Below, piece after piece: positions 1 to 8,442 of a DNA stretch of 64,000 bases. The stretch spans positions 62,001-126,000 of the forward strand of contig CAYOAL010000006.1 of the NCBI GenBank assembly GCA_964401935.1. The letters are read 5' to 3'. A program made the position numbers and the translations under genes. Each line of letters begins with the position of its first letter. The stretch's first letter is position 1. This DNA is from JAPYTK01 sp964401935 (lineage in GTDB: Bacteria > Myxococcota_A > Polyangia > Polyangiales > Polyangiaceae). The notes below the pieces were generated by a model. That model saw nothing but the letters and a program-made list of their open reading frames with translations, searched no databases and was not told where the DNA came from.

Positions 1-3000
1 CGGCGCAGCTCTTGGCGAGGAGGGCGAGGTGCCGCTCCACCCGCCGAAGCTTGGGGTAGGGCCAGCGCGCGCGTCCGGCGCGCGTGGTGCACACCACGTA
101 CAGGAGCTCGCTCACGGCGTTGAAGAACTGCCGGTTCGAACAGCGCTCGCTGTGACGGAACGACAGCGCGGCCGCGTCCGCCGCTTCCACCCAGCGGCCA
201 TAGAGCGCGTGCTCGAGCGCCTTGAGACACCACACGAGGCAGAGCGCGAAGTGATCTTCGGCGAGGGACGCGCGGAGATCGTCGTCGGTCGCGTTGCTGG
301 AGAAGCGAAAGCGCGGAGTCGGTCCTCCCAGCGTGGCGATCAAGCGCGCGATCACCTCCACCTCCACGAGGGTGTGCGCGCTCCCCGCGGAGGCGAGCAG
401 CGCTTCGTGCTCGCGCACGACGCCGAGCCAGGCCTCTGCGGTCTTGGAGATCCAGACGTCGATGGTGAGGTACACGTCCACCATCATCTCCGCCAGCGGC
501 CCCTCGCCGCGCTCGATGAAGATCCGCTGCGAGCGCCGGACGAGCTCCTGGGCCTCGGCGAGGGGGACGCACCACACCGCGGAGAACGCCCCCACCCAGC
601 CGTGTGTCGTGGCCACGAAGCCCTCGTTGCCGAAGCGATCGGCGAGGGCCATCCCGGCGCGGCAGTAGGCGTAGCCCCTCTGGTAGCGGCGCAGTCCGCT
701 CTGGAGGGTCGCGCCGTAGGAGAAGACGATGACGCCCGCGCTCGCCGACACGCCATGGCGGAGCATGAGGCGCATGGCCTTCGCGGTGAAGTGGACGAAG
801 GGCGCGGCGCCAGCGAAGCTCGAGGCCATCCCTCCCGCCTCGAGCGCCTTGAGGGCGGCCCGGAAGCGGTCGTCGGGGGTCTCCGGGAGGGCGGCGATGG
901 CCTCTGCCGGGAGCTTGCGCAGCAGAAAACGGACGAGCATGAGCGCGAGGAGCGCTCGCAACAGGCTGGGGAAGACGGGGAAGTAGATCCCCAGGTCGCG
1001 CAGCGCCAAGAGCGTTCCGCGGTAGGCGTCGACGTAGCGCCCACGGGCGATCAACGCCATCCCGCGCACTTGGTGCAGCGCGCTGAGGGCGAGGGGTGTG
1101 CGGTCGGCCTCGCAGAGCCCCGAGAAGCGCCCCTCGGCCACGTCGTGATCGACGAGGTAGAGCACCGCGAGGAGCTCGGCGCGGATCCTGCTCTCGAGGG
1201 GGGGCGTGAGGTCGCCGCTGGCGTGGTGCTCCACGCACGCGAGCGCGTGCTCGAGGTAGGTGGCGGCGGTCTCGTATTGGGCGGCGCTCTTGGCTTGCTT
1301 GGCCGCTCGGTAGAGCAGCTCGGCGACGTGGCTTGCTGGCGCGTCCCCGAGCTCGGTGGTTCCCGCGTCGAGCCAGTGGTTGGCGACGTCGACGAGGAGC
1401 GTGCCCTCGAGCTCCGGGTTGGTGCGCTCGAGGGCGAGAGCGAGCCTCCGGTGCAGCCCCGGTTTGCGTGCGCCCACCGTCTCGAGCACCACCTCTCGCA
1501 TGCGATCGTGGGCCACGACGAAGGCGGTGGGGCCGTCGGGGGTCGCGCGCAGCATGAACCGCTCGCGCAGCACGGCGATGCCCACGAAGAGATCTTCGGC
1601 GGCCACCCCCGCGGCGCGCTGGAGCACGTCGGCGTCGAGGCTCTTGCCGTGCACGGCGCACACCTCGAGCAGCTTGGTGGGGGCAGGCGCCAACATGGCG
1701 AGGCGCCGTCGGAAGGCGTCGTCCATGCTGGTCGGGATGGGGAGCGCGTCGATGGCCGAGGCGACGGTCCAGCGCCCATCGCGGAGGCACACCTGCTCGT
1801 TCTCGATGAAGGCGCGCATGAGCTCCTCCACGAAGAACGGGTTGCCCAGCGTGGCGTCGGCCACGGTTCGAAGGAACCCCTCGGGGAGCGCGTCGTCGCC
1901 GATCATCGAGCGCACCACGGTGGCCACGTGGTCCTTGGCGAGCGGCTCGAGCTGGACGATGGAGCGTGCGCCGTGGTCGGGGAGCGACTCGAGCACGCTC
2001 TCGAGGGGGCGACCTTCCAGCTCGTCGTCGCGGTAGGTCCCGAGCAGCGCGAGCCGGCGCGTCTTCTCGTCGCCGTCGTGCAGGTGCTTCAGCACGCGAC
2101 GGAGCACGTCGGCGGTGCCGCTGTCGGCCCAGTGCAGGTCGTTGAGGTAGAGCACGAAGGCCGTCCGCTCGGAGAGGCCGACGATGAGGTCGACGGCTGC
2201 GCCGAGCACGTGCTCGCGCTCGCGCGCGGGGTCGCCGTGGGGCGCGGCGGGGGTGGTCCCCGGGGCGAGGGCGGCGTCGAGCTTGACGAGCTGCGGCGCG
2301 TGGCGCCGGACGAGCTCGTGGTGCCCGCTCGACTCCGCGAAGGGGACGAGGAAGGACAGCGCGCGCACGATGGGCTGGAGCTCGGAGCGCGCGCGCTCGT
2401 AGCAGTCGGCCTCGAAGAAGGGCACGCGGTGGAGCTGGCAGGTGCGGCGGAGCTCGCGGAGGAGACGCGACTTGCCCACGCCGCTCTGCCCGCCCACGAA
2501 GATCGCCGGGACGCTGCCGGGGCTGGTCTGGGTGCGGTGGCGGATGAAGGTCCACAGGCGGTCGTGCTCCCAGTCGCGTCCGACGAAGCGGCTCGAGAAG
2601 ACGTAGCTCTGTCGTGTCTCTTGGGTCTCGAGCTCGAAGGTGCGGTCGCTGGTCTCGTTGATCGCCTGGATCACGTCGTTGGCGCTGCGGAAGCGGTGAT
2701 CGGGCTGCTTCGCGCAGAGGCGCTCGAGCAGGCTATGAACCCAGCGAGGCCACGGCGAGCCGTCGAGGGGCAGGGCGCGGTAGTGGTGGGCCTGCCCGAG
2801 CTCGAACAGGCTGTCGCCGTCGAAGGGGAGGCGCCGGAACAAGAGCTCGAAGAGCGTGATGCCGAGGGCGTAGAGATCCACGCGCTGATCGACGTGGGTG
2901 GCGTCGCCGGTGAGCTCTGGCGCCATGTAGTGGGGGGTGCCGGCGACGCCGCCGCGCGCCTGTCGCGCGGCGCCGGCGACGCCGAAGTCGACGATGCGCA

Positions 3001-3595
3001 CGCGCCCGTCGGGCTCGACGAGGATGTTGGAGGGCTTCAGGTCGAAGTGGATCACCTGGCGACTGTGCACGTAGGAGAGGGCGCGGCAGCACTGCACGAG
3101 CAGGTCGACGATGGCCTCGAGGCTGGCGTCGGCGGTGGCGGCAAACGCGTCGCGACCCTCGATGCGCTCCATCGAGAAGAGGTAGAGCTCGTCGGAGCCG
3201 ACGATGGGCTCGAAGTCGTACACTTCGGCGAGGTTGGGGTGGTGGAGGCGCGCCATGGTGAGAAACTCCGACTTGAACATCGCGATGCGGTGGCGCTGCG
3301 CTGGGCCGGCGACCACCGTCTTGAGGGCCACGCGGCGCTCCGGGTGGCGCGCGTCGGAGGCGCTGTACACCACGCCCATGCCCCCTTCGCCCAAGGCGCC
3401 GAGCACCGTGTAGCGGCCGTTGATGACGGCGCCGGTGTCGAACGTGTGCGCGCCGCGGGCGCCTTCGGCGGCGTCGACGGTGTCGTGGACGAAGCTCGCG
3501 CCCTTGGGAGGGCGCGAGCGGCTCGCGGTCACCACGCCGAAGGGCACGGTGTTCGCGGTGGGGACGGTCGTGGCGCTTCGTCGCGGGTGGTTCAT
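1..3595 (-). CDS. Ser/Thr protein kinase fused to AAA ATPase and helical-repeat region (C-terminus beyond window)
   Basis: Multidomain signalling kinase, probably cytoplasmic. An N-terminal protein kinase domain starts near residue 58, with glycine loop GEGGMGVVY, VALK lysine and DFG aspartate in VDFGVAG. It is followed by an AAA_16-type ATPase with Walker A GGQSGVGKS (about residue 373) and Walker B-like VLYLNDLHWAD (about 480), then a long helical TPR-like region to the edge. The catalytic loop reads HFDLKPSN instead of HRDLKPSN, so this is a non-RD kinase and may not need activation-loop phosphorylation. The start is the ATG at 3595, followed by about 55 low-complexity residues before the kinase fold. 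The architecture matches large myxobacterial STPK-AAA-TPR proteins thought to integrate signals. It is divergent from the FHA regulator at 3786, whose phosphothreonine-binding domain could read a kinase output (inference). The 3' end is missing. Confidence 0.9.
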   Translation of the reverse strand, partial: MNHPRRSATTVPTANTVPFGVVTASRSRPPKGASFVHDTVDAAEGARGAHTFDTGAVINGRYTVLGALGEGGMGVVYSASDARHPERRVALKTVVAGPAQRHRIAMFKSEFLTMARLHHPNLAEVYDFEPIVGSDELYLFSMERIEGRDAFAATADASLEAIVDLLVQCCRALSYVHSRQVIHFDLKPSNILVEPDGRVRIVDFGVAGAARQARGGVAGTPHYMAPELTGDATHVDQRVDLYALGITLFELLFRRLPFDGDSLFELGQAHHYRALPLDGSPWPRWVHSLLERLCAKQPDHRFRSANDVIQAINETSDRTFELETQETRQSYVFSSRFVGRDWEHDRLWTFIRHRTQTSPGSVPAIFVGGQSGVGKSRLLRELRRTCQLHRVPFFEADCYERARSELQPIVRALSFLVPFAESSGHHELVRRHAPQLVKLDAALAPGTTPAAPHGDPAREREHVLGAAVDLIVGLSERTAFVLYLNDLHWADSGTADVLRRVLKHLHDGDEKTRRLALLGTYRDDELEGRPLESVLESLPDHGARSIVQLEPLAKDHVATVVRSMIGDDALPEGFLRTVADATLGNPFFVEELMRAFIENEQVCLRDGRWTVASAIDALPIPTSMDDAFRRRLAMLAPAPTKLLEVCAVHGKSLDADVLQRAAGVAAEDLFVGIAVLRERFMLRATPDGPTAFVVAHDRMREVVLETVGARKPGLHRRLALALERTNPELEGTLLVDVANHWLDAGTTELGDAPASHVAELLYRAAKQAKSAAQYETAATYLEHALACVEHHASGDLTPPLESRIRAELLAVLYLVDHDVAEGRFSGLCEADRTPLALSALHQVRGMALIARGRYVDAYRGTLLALRDLGIYFPVFPSLLRALLALMLVRFLLRKLPAEAIAALPETPDDRFRAALKALEAGGMASSFAGAAPFVHFTAKAMRLMLRHGVSASAGVIVFSYGATLQSGLRRYQRGYAYCRAGMALADRFGNEGFVATTHGWVGAFSAVWCVPLAEAQELVRRSQRIFIERGEGPLAEMMVDVYLTIDVWISKTAEAWLGVVREHEALLASAGSAHTLVEVEVIARLIATLGGPTPRFRFSSNATDDDLRASLAEDHFALCLVWCLKALEHALYGRWVEAADAAALSFRHSERCSNRQFFNAVSELLYVVCTTRAGRARWPYPKLRRVERHLALLAKSCA

Positions 3596-3693
3596 GGGGC
3601 GCTCGTCGGCGCTCGCTGGCGGCTCACGGCCGCGTGCTCGGCTCCGGGCGGTGTACCGCTCGGCATCAACAAGGCTTGAGCAAAAAACACAGA

Positions 3694-3717
3694 AGCCCAA
3701 GCAAGAGCCCAAGCAAA
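3694..3717. repeat. 12-bp tandem direct repeat in divergent promoter region
   Basis: Two adjacent copies of AGCCCAAGCAAG (the second ends in A) lie in the 190-bp gap between the kinase gene (minus) and the FHA activator (plus). The segment is less GC-rich than its surroundings and includes an A6 run just upstream. It could hold a promoter or operator for either gene. No clear -10/-35 pair is visible. Confidence 0.5.
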
Positions 3718-3785
3718 GTCCGGGCCGACGTGTTCGGGCGCCGATCCAGCACGGATCGGGGCGCGAAGCGATCTACTATCGCCCG

Positions 3786-5072
3786 ATGTCACGGCCTACC
3801 GCCACCATGGACGACGTCGATCCGCGGACGTTGGCCGGAGTGCGCGCGACGCCCGGGCTCGTGGTGGTGCATGCGGGCGGAGCGGCGCGCTGCGACGCGC
3901 TGGAGGTGCCCGCCGAAGGGCTGTCGATCGGTCGCGAGCTGCTGGAGCGGCTCGCGATCGACGACGCGAACGTGTCGCGCGCCCACGCCGTGGTGCGCCG
4001 CTCGCGCGGGCTCGGCGTGGAGGATCTCGGGAGCCGCAACGGTACCTTCGTCGCGGGGGTGCGCGTGCAAGGCGGGGAGGCGCTGCCGGCAGGCGTGCCG
4101 CTGCGGGTGGGACAGACGCTGTTCCTCGCGGTAGACGACGTGGAGGCCTTCCGCCGCTCACCGACGCGCGCCGAGGGCGACCGCGTGGTGGGACCGACCC
4201 TGGCCGCATGTCTGAACCAGCTCGCGATCGTGGCCCCACGCACCAGGCACTTGCTCGTGATCGGTGAGAGCGGCGCCGGCAAGGAGCTGATCGCGCGGGC
4301 GTTCCACGAGCTGGGCTCGCGGCCCCAGGGCCCCTTCGTGGCCGTGAACTGCGCCACCATCCCGGAGGCGCTCGCCGAGCGTCTGCTGTTCGGCACGCGC
4401 AAGGGGGCCTACTCGGGGGCCGACGCCGCGGCGGTGGGCTACTTCGAGGCCGCCGACGGCGGCACGCTCTTTCTCGACGAGATCGCCGAGCTCGACGCGG
4501 CGGTACAGGCCAAGCTCTTGCGGGTGCTGGAGACGGGGGAGGTGATCCCGCTCGGCTCGACGCAGCCGATCACGGTGGACGTGCGGCTGTGCACCGCGAC
4601 CTTCCGCGATCTGCGAGGCGCGGTGCAAGAGGGACGGTTCCGCCACGATCTCTTCTTCCGCATCAACCACGGGCAGGTGCGACTGCCGAGCCTCTCGGAG
4701 CGCAAGGAGGAGATCCCGTGGCACGTCCAGCGCGCGCTGACCGCGGTGGACGGCGCCCTCCAGGTGCACGCGACGTTCGTGGAGGCGTGCTTGTTGCGGC
4801 CGTGGCCAGGCAACGTGCGCGAGCTCTCGAGCGCGGTGGCCAACGCGGCGATGGGCTGCCTCGCCGCCGGGCGCTCCGAGCTGACGTCGCACGATCTCGA
4901 CGTGGAGGCCGGGGCAGAGTCGGTGCCGAGCCACGAGGGAACGCCGCGCGTGCTGCCCGACGACGCGGAGGTGGAGCGAGCGCTCGCGGAGCACGCGGGC
5001 AACGTGTCGGCGGCGGCGCGGGCGCTCGGGGTGCACCGCAACCAGCTGCGGCGTTGGTTGGCGCGGCGCTGA
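3786..5072 (+). CDS. FHA-domain sigma-54-dependent transcriptional activator with GAYSGA loop
   Basis: Bacterial enhancer-binding protein of 428 aa. An FHA domain (about residues 40-118; SIGRE, SRAHA, DLGSRNGTF) binds phosphothreonine peptides. An AAA+ sigma-54 interaction domain follows, with Walker A GESGAGKE (about 159), Walker B GGTLFLDEI and the RFRHDLFFRI region. The C-terminus is a Fis-type helix-turn-helix (about 395-428, GNVSAAARALGVHRNQLRRW). The loop that contacts sigma-54, normally GAFTGA, reads GAYSGA (about residue 206). The substitutions are conservative, but the Thr-to-Ser change is unusual at a position known to be critical. The first ATG (3786) was chosen because little usable coding sequence lies upstream; ATG 3807 is an alternative. 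The region just downstream holds two composite palindromes and a -24/-12-like site before the next gene, a natural target for this protein (inference). Confidence 0.92.
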   Translation: MSRPTATMDDVDPRTLAGVRATPGLVVVHAGGAARCDALEVPAEGLSIGRELLERLAIDDANVSRAHAVVRRSRGLGVEDLGSRNGTFVAGVRVQGGEALPAGVPLRVGQTLFLAVDDVEAFRRSPTRAEGDRVVGPTLAACLNQLAIVAPRTRHLLVIGESGAGKELIARAFHELGSRPQGPFVAVNCATIPEALAERLLFGTRKGAYSGADAAAVGYFEAADGGTLFLDEIAELDAAVQAKLLRVLETGEVIPLGSTQPITVDVRLCTATFRDLRGAVQEGRFRHDLFFRINHGQVRLPSLSERKEEIPWHVQRALTAVDGALQVHATFVEACLLRPWPGNVRELSSAVANAAMGCLAAGRSELTSHDLDVEAGAESVPSHEGTPRVLPDDAEVERALAEHAGNVSAAARALGVHRNQLRRWLARR

Positions 5073-5101
5073 CCGCGCGGCGAGCGGTGCGGGAGGTGGC
5101 C

Positions 5102-5124
5102 GTGCCGCTGGCACGTGCCAGCGG
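5102..5124. promoter_or_regulatory. Enhancer-like palindrome, copy 1
   Basis: A perfect 20-bp palindrome CCGCTGGCACGTGCCAGCGG (5105-5124) sits inside a composite element GTGCC-N3-GGCACGTGCC (5102-5119). The same composite recurs at 5222-5239, exactly 120 bp downstream. Dyad-symmetric sites upstream of a promoter and next to a sigma-54 activator gene are typical of upstream activator sequences. The role is inferred. Confidence 0.55.
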
Positions 5125-5221
5125 TGCCACGGCCCAGGCCGCGACCCGAGTGGGCGGCCGGGGCGACGTCGAGCGAGAGCGGTGGTGCCGCCCCACGGGT
5201 GCGAGCGGAGCACGCTGGCCG

Positions 5222-5239
5222 GTGCCCGTGGCACGTGCC
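5222..5239. promoter_or_regulatory. Enhancer-like palindrome, copy 2
   Basis: Second copy of GTGCC-N3-GGCACGTGCC; the palindromic core GGCACGTGCC is at 5230-5239. It lies about 55 bp upstream of the -24/-12-like site at 5293. TGGCAC at 5229 is itself a perfect sigma-54 -24 hexamer with GC correctly spaced 10 nt on, so the site could alternatively be a promoter. The repetition of the whole composite favours a protein-binding site. Confidence 0.5.
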
Positions 5240-5292
5240 GCGCGGCCAGGCCACTCGAGACGTCAACCCGCTGGAATCATGAGCGATGCCGC

Positions 5293-5309
5293 TTGGCCCG
5301 GGAATTGGA
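5293..5309 (+). promoter_or_regulatory. Candidate sigma-54 (-24/-12) promoter
   Basis: TTGGCCCGGGAATTGGA resembles the consensus TGGCAC-N5-TTGC: the GG of -24 and the TTG of -12 have correct spacing, but the conserved C of the -12 GC is a G. Transcription would start near 5320, some 40 bp before the secreted-protein gene at 5362. The two palindromes upstream and the activator gene next door support the reading; the -12 mismatch weakens it. Confidence 0.35.
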
Positions 5310-5361
5310 ATGGGGGTCGTCGCCCGCAGCGAGCGGGCCTGCATCACGAAAGGACAACCCC

Positions 5362-6486
5362 ATGAAGTCATCTCTGTTCACGCTCGGCGCGCTCGCCGCC
5401 ACCCTCGTCGCGGCCACCACCACCGCGAGCACCACCGAGGAGACGAAGGAGCTCCCCGACAGCTCGGGCGCCACCAACGACACGCACTGCACCGTGTTCA
5501 TCGACTACGGCGACCCCTGGCCGCCCGAGGAGCCGGGCAAGGTGGTGTGCTACCGGAAGGCGCCCGGAAGCGGTGGCTTCGGCAAGTTCAAGCCGGCCGC
5601 CTACGCTGGCTACCAGAAGAGCAACTACGGTCACGAGGCGAGCTACGCGGGAGTCTGTGCTGGCCCTACTCCAACGAGCGCCGCGACGGCTCCCGAGGCG
5701 TGGGAGGCGAAGTGGGGCTTCGGGCGGATCTACGGCGGTGAGCTCTTCGGGGCAGGCGCGGTGATGGGGGCCTACCTCCGCGCCGAGCCCGCCGCCGGTG
5801 AGCCGGGAGAAGAAGACAGCCACGCAGATCGGATGTTCGGCGGCGCCTCCCTCCGCGCGGCGGCCACCGTATTCGGGCAGAGCATCGAGCTCGTCGACAT
5901 CGGGGCCGACGCCGAGGCCGAGTATGGCGAGGAGGCCACGGGGCGCGCGCACGCCTACGTCGCGGGCCTCGCGTCCTACGACGTGTCGGGGACCGTCCCC
6001 CTCAACCTCGACGTGCACGACGCCGCGGAGCTCTTCTCGGCGAGCACCACGTTCACGCTCGGGCCGGTGCCGGTCACCGTGACCGGCTCGGTGATCGGGG
6101 AGATCGGTCTGCTCGGCAAGACCGGCCCCACCGTCGAGAGGCTCGGCACGGGCATCAAGGTGGAGGCGACGCCCTACGCGCGCCTCTTCGCCGAGGCCAC
6201 CGCCGAAGTGAGCGCGGGCGGGATCGCGGGGGTGGGCGTCACCGGCGACCTCACCCTGGTGCGCGCCGAGGTGCCGTCGCGGGCGCGCGCGATCTTCGAC
6301 TCGTCGGGTGCCATCCGCTGGTCGCTCGACTCCGATCTCGAGCTCGGCTCGCTCGACGGCTCGGTGGTGGCGTGGGCGAAGCTGGTGTCGAAGTACGAGC
6401 TGCCGATCGCCTCGTGGGACGGGGTGGAGACGACCATTCCGCTGCTTCACATCGCGGGCTGCCGCACCGCCTTCGCAGGAGGTTGA
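5362..6486 (+). CDS. Secreted protein of unknown function
   Basis: A 374-aa protein with a clear signal peptide (MKSSLFTLGALAATLVAA, then Thr/Ser/Ala) and a probable cleavage near residues 22-25. The mature part is rich in Gly, Ala, Val and acidic residues. It looks beta-rich with alternating hydrophobic strands, as in a secreted or outer-surface protein, and has four Cys residues that could form two disulfides. No family was recognised. The ATG at 5362 is chosen because the signal peptide begins there. It is co-directional with the HEAT-repeat gene 2 bp downstream, so the two are almost certainly one operon. The operon may be driven by a sigma-54 promoter under the upstream FHA activator (inference). 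Confidence 0.82.
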   Translation: MKSSLFTLGALAATLVAATTTASTTEETKELPDSSGATNDTHCTVFIDYGDPWPPEEPGKVVCYRKAPGSGGFGKFKPAAYAGYQKSNYGHEASYAGVCAGPTPTSAATAPEAWEAKWGFGRIYGGELFGAGAVMGAYLRAEPAAGEPGEEDSHADRMFGGASLRAAATVFGQSIELVDIGADAEAEYGEEATGRAHAYVAGLASYDVSGTVPLNLDVHDAAELFSASTTFTLGPVPVTVTGSVIGEIGLLGKTGPTVERLGTGIKVEATPYARLFAEATAEVSAGGIAGVGVTGDLTLVRAEVPSRARAIFDSSGAIRWSLDSDLELGSLDGSVVAWAKLVSKYELPIASWDGVETTIPLLHIAGCRTAFAGG

Positions 6487-6488
6487 TC

Positions 6489-8294
6489 ATGACGCTCGGC
6501 TCGAAATCGCTCTGGCTTGGGCTCTTGGCGCTCACGGTGGCGCCGCTCGCGGCGACGGCGTGGTGGGCTCGCGATGGCGCAGTAGAGGGCTCGTCGGCGA
6601 GCGACGAGGCGGTGGCGGTCGCCCCGTCGCGCTGGCTTCCCGGCGCCGCGCGCATCTACCGCCTCGAGCTCACGCAGGCCACCGAGGTGCGGTCCGACAA
6701 GCCCGCGCTCGCTTTCACCGTGTCGCTCTCCGCCGAGCTGGAGCTCGCGGTGAGTGGTTGCGAAGAGGCTCGCTGCGTCCTTCGAGCCGAGCTGAGGCGC
6801 CCCGTCCTCGACGTGGCGGGCCAACCGCCGGAAGGGTCGCTCGGCGCCGAGCTCGAGCGACCCTTCTTCATCGCGGTCGACGCTCGCGGCCAGATCGAGC
6901 GGCTCTACGCGAGCCGTGAGGCGAGCTCCGCGGCCCGTGGTTACCTGCGGGCGGTGGCGGCGGGCACCCGCTTCGTGGGGCCCGAGCCGAGCGCAACCTG
7001 GTCGACGGTGGAGGAGGACGGTGCCGGCGTCTTTCGCGTCACCTACGCTCACGCTGGCGCGAACACGTTCGTGAAGCGGCGCGTGGAGCAGCTGGGCATC
7101 ACCACCGCGAGCGGTCTCAAGCCGGCGGGGCAGACCGGGCTGTACGAGACGGCGGGGGAGACGCGGGTGACGCTCGACGACGAGGGGTGGCTCGCGACGC
7201 TCGCCGGCTCGGAGTCGCTCACGGCGCGCCCCAAGGATGTGCCGATGTCGGCCACGAGCTCGGTGACGGTGGCGCTCGCGGTGTTGGAGGCGCGCGTCGC
7301 GAGCGAGCACGTGGGCTCCTTCGAGGACGCGCGCGCGGGGCTGATGGCGTTTCGGCTCGCAGCGTTCGAGACGGGCGACCAGCGGGCGCGCGACGAACGG
7401 CGGCTCGCCGGCGCCAACTACGACGCGGTGCGCGGTGAGCTCCTCGCCGCGGAGGCGGGCAAGGAGGTGCTCGCGCTGCGCAAGCTGGCGGCGGTGTTTC
7501 GCACCGATCTCGGCGCCGCGGGGCGGGCGGCGTCGGACCTCTTCGCGATGGATCTCGAGGACGCGGCGGTGGTGCTTGGGGCCCTCGCGGAGGCGGGCAA
7601 CGAGCCAGCCCAGGCCGCGCTCGCGGAGGTGGCGTCGAGCGCCAACGCGCACGAGTCGCTGCGGGGGAGCGCGATGGCGGCCATGGGTCGGCTCGCGGAG
7701 CCGAGCGAGACGGCCCTCGACGCGCTGCGCGACGGGCTCGACGACGCGTCACCGCACGTGCGGGGGCGCGCGACGCTCGCGCTCGGCGCGGCGGCCTTCG
7801 CGGCGGGCGAAGAGGGCGACGACGCGGTGACCGAGCTCCTCGCGCGCTTCGAGACCGCGGCTACCGCGGAGGAGCGTGCGCTCGCGCTCGAGGCGCTTGG
7901 GAACAGCGGAGATGTGCGCCTCTTGCCCCTCGCCGCGCGGGCCCTGTCGGAGGAGGCCGTCGTGGTGCGCATCGCGGCCGCGGCGGCGCTGCGGTTCGTC
8001 GAGGACGAGCGGGCGGACAGCTTGCTCGACGTCGCGCTCACGGACCCGGCGGACGCCGTCCAGCGACGCGCGCTCTTCGCGCTGGGGCATCGCCCGGCGG
8101 CGCTTCACGTCGGCGCCGTGGGCGCGCTGCTCCAGCGCGCGCCGAGGGCGAGCTCAGCGGCGCGAGCCGGTGCCATCGAGCGACTGGGCCAGTGGCGTGA
8201 GCTCGCCGCCGCGCGGGCGGCCCTCGCGTGGGCAGCCGAACACGATCCAGACGAGGAGCTGCGTCGGCTCGCCGGCGCGCTCGTCGCGACATGA
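6489..8294 (+). CDS. Exported HEAT-repeat protein
   Basis: A 601-aa protein with an N-terminal hydrophobic segment (about residues 7-25, signal peptide or anchor). A beta-rich half of about 300 residues is vaguely reminiscent of vitellogenin/lipid-transfer N-terminal domains. The C-terminal half (about 350-600) is made of alpha-alpha HEAT repeats, such as SPHVRGRATLALGAAAF and EAVVVRIAAAAALRFV. The start ATG at 6489 is preceded by a strong AGGAGG at 6477-6482 inside the end of the upstream gene, which fixes the start and implies coupling. HEAT arrays generally mediate protein-protein interaction, so the protein may bind the secreted protein encoded just upstream (inference). The exact function is unknown. 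Confidence 0.85.
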   Translation: MTLGSKSLWLGLLALTVAPLAATAWWARDGAVEGSSASDEAVAVAPSRWLPGAARIYRLELTQATEVRSDKPALAFTVSLSAELELAVSGCEEARCVLRAELRRPVLDVAGQPPEGSLGAELERPFFIAVDARGQIERLYASREASSAARGYLRAVAAGTRFVGPEPSATWSTVEEDGAGVFRVTYAHAGANTFVKRRVEQLGITTASGLKPAGQTGLYETAGETRVTLDDEGWLATLAGSESLTARPKDVPMSATSSVTVALAVLEARVASEHVGSFEDARAGLMAFRLAAFETGDQRARDERRLAGANYDAVRGELLAAEAGKEVLALRKLAAVFRTDLGAAGRAASDLFAMDLEDAAVVLGALAEAGNEPAQAALAEVASSANAHESLRGSAMAAMGRLAEPSETALDALRDGLDDASPHVRGRATLALGAAAFAAGEEGDDAVTELLARFETAATAEERALALEALGNSGDVRLLPLAARALSEEAVVVRIAAAAALRFVEDERADSLLDVALTDPADAVQRRALFALGHRPAALHVGAVGALLQRAPRASSAARAGAIERLGQWRELAAARAALAWAAEHDPDEELRRLAGALVAT

Positions 8295-8312
8295 GACCGT
8301 GGGTGGCCTCGT

Positions 8313-8340
8313 TTCTCGACGCGACCCGTCGCGACGAGAA
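8313..8340 (+). terminator. Strong hairpin after HEAT-repeat gene
   Basis: A 13-bp stem with one mismatch (arms TTCTCGACGCGAC and GTCGCGACGAGAA) and a 2-nt CC loop begins 18 nt after the stop codon. There is no T-tract, so it is not a canonical intrinsic terminator. In high-GC genomes such hairpins often mark 3' ends or RNA-stabilising structures. Confidence 0.4.
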
Positions 8341-8442
8341 CGGTGGATGGGGTGCCCAGCTGCAATCGGTGCGGCGCGCCGACGGGCCGGCTCCTCACCG
8401 CCGCCGCCTCCGAGGGCGGACGCCGTGGCGCGTGGACACCGG

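Noticed and set aside
29..3679. Very long open frame on the plus strand (over 1,200 codons)
   Set aside because: It is antisense to the kinase-AAA gene, which has recognisable domains. The frame has repetitive Arg/Glu/Gly composition with no motif, as expected from GC-rich codon bias.
5105..5124. Palindrome as transcription terminator of the FHA activator gene
   Set aside because: The same composite element recurs 120 bp downstream and there is no T-tract; a protein-binding site is likelier, though a terminator role for the first copy is not excluded.
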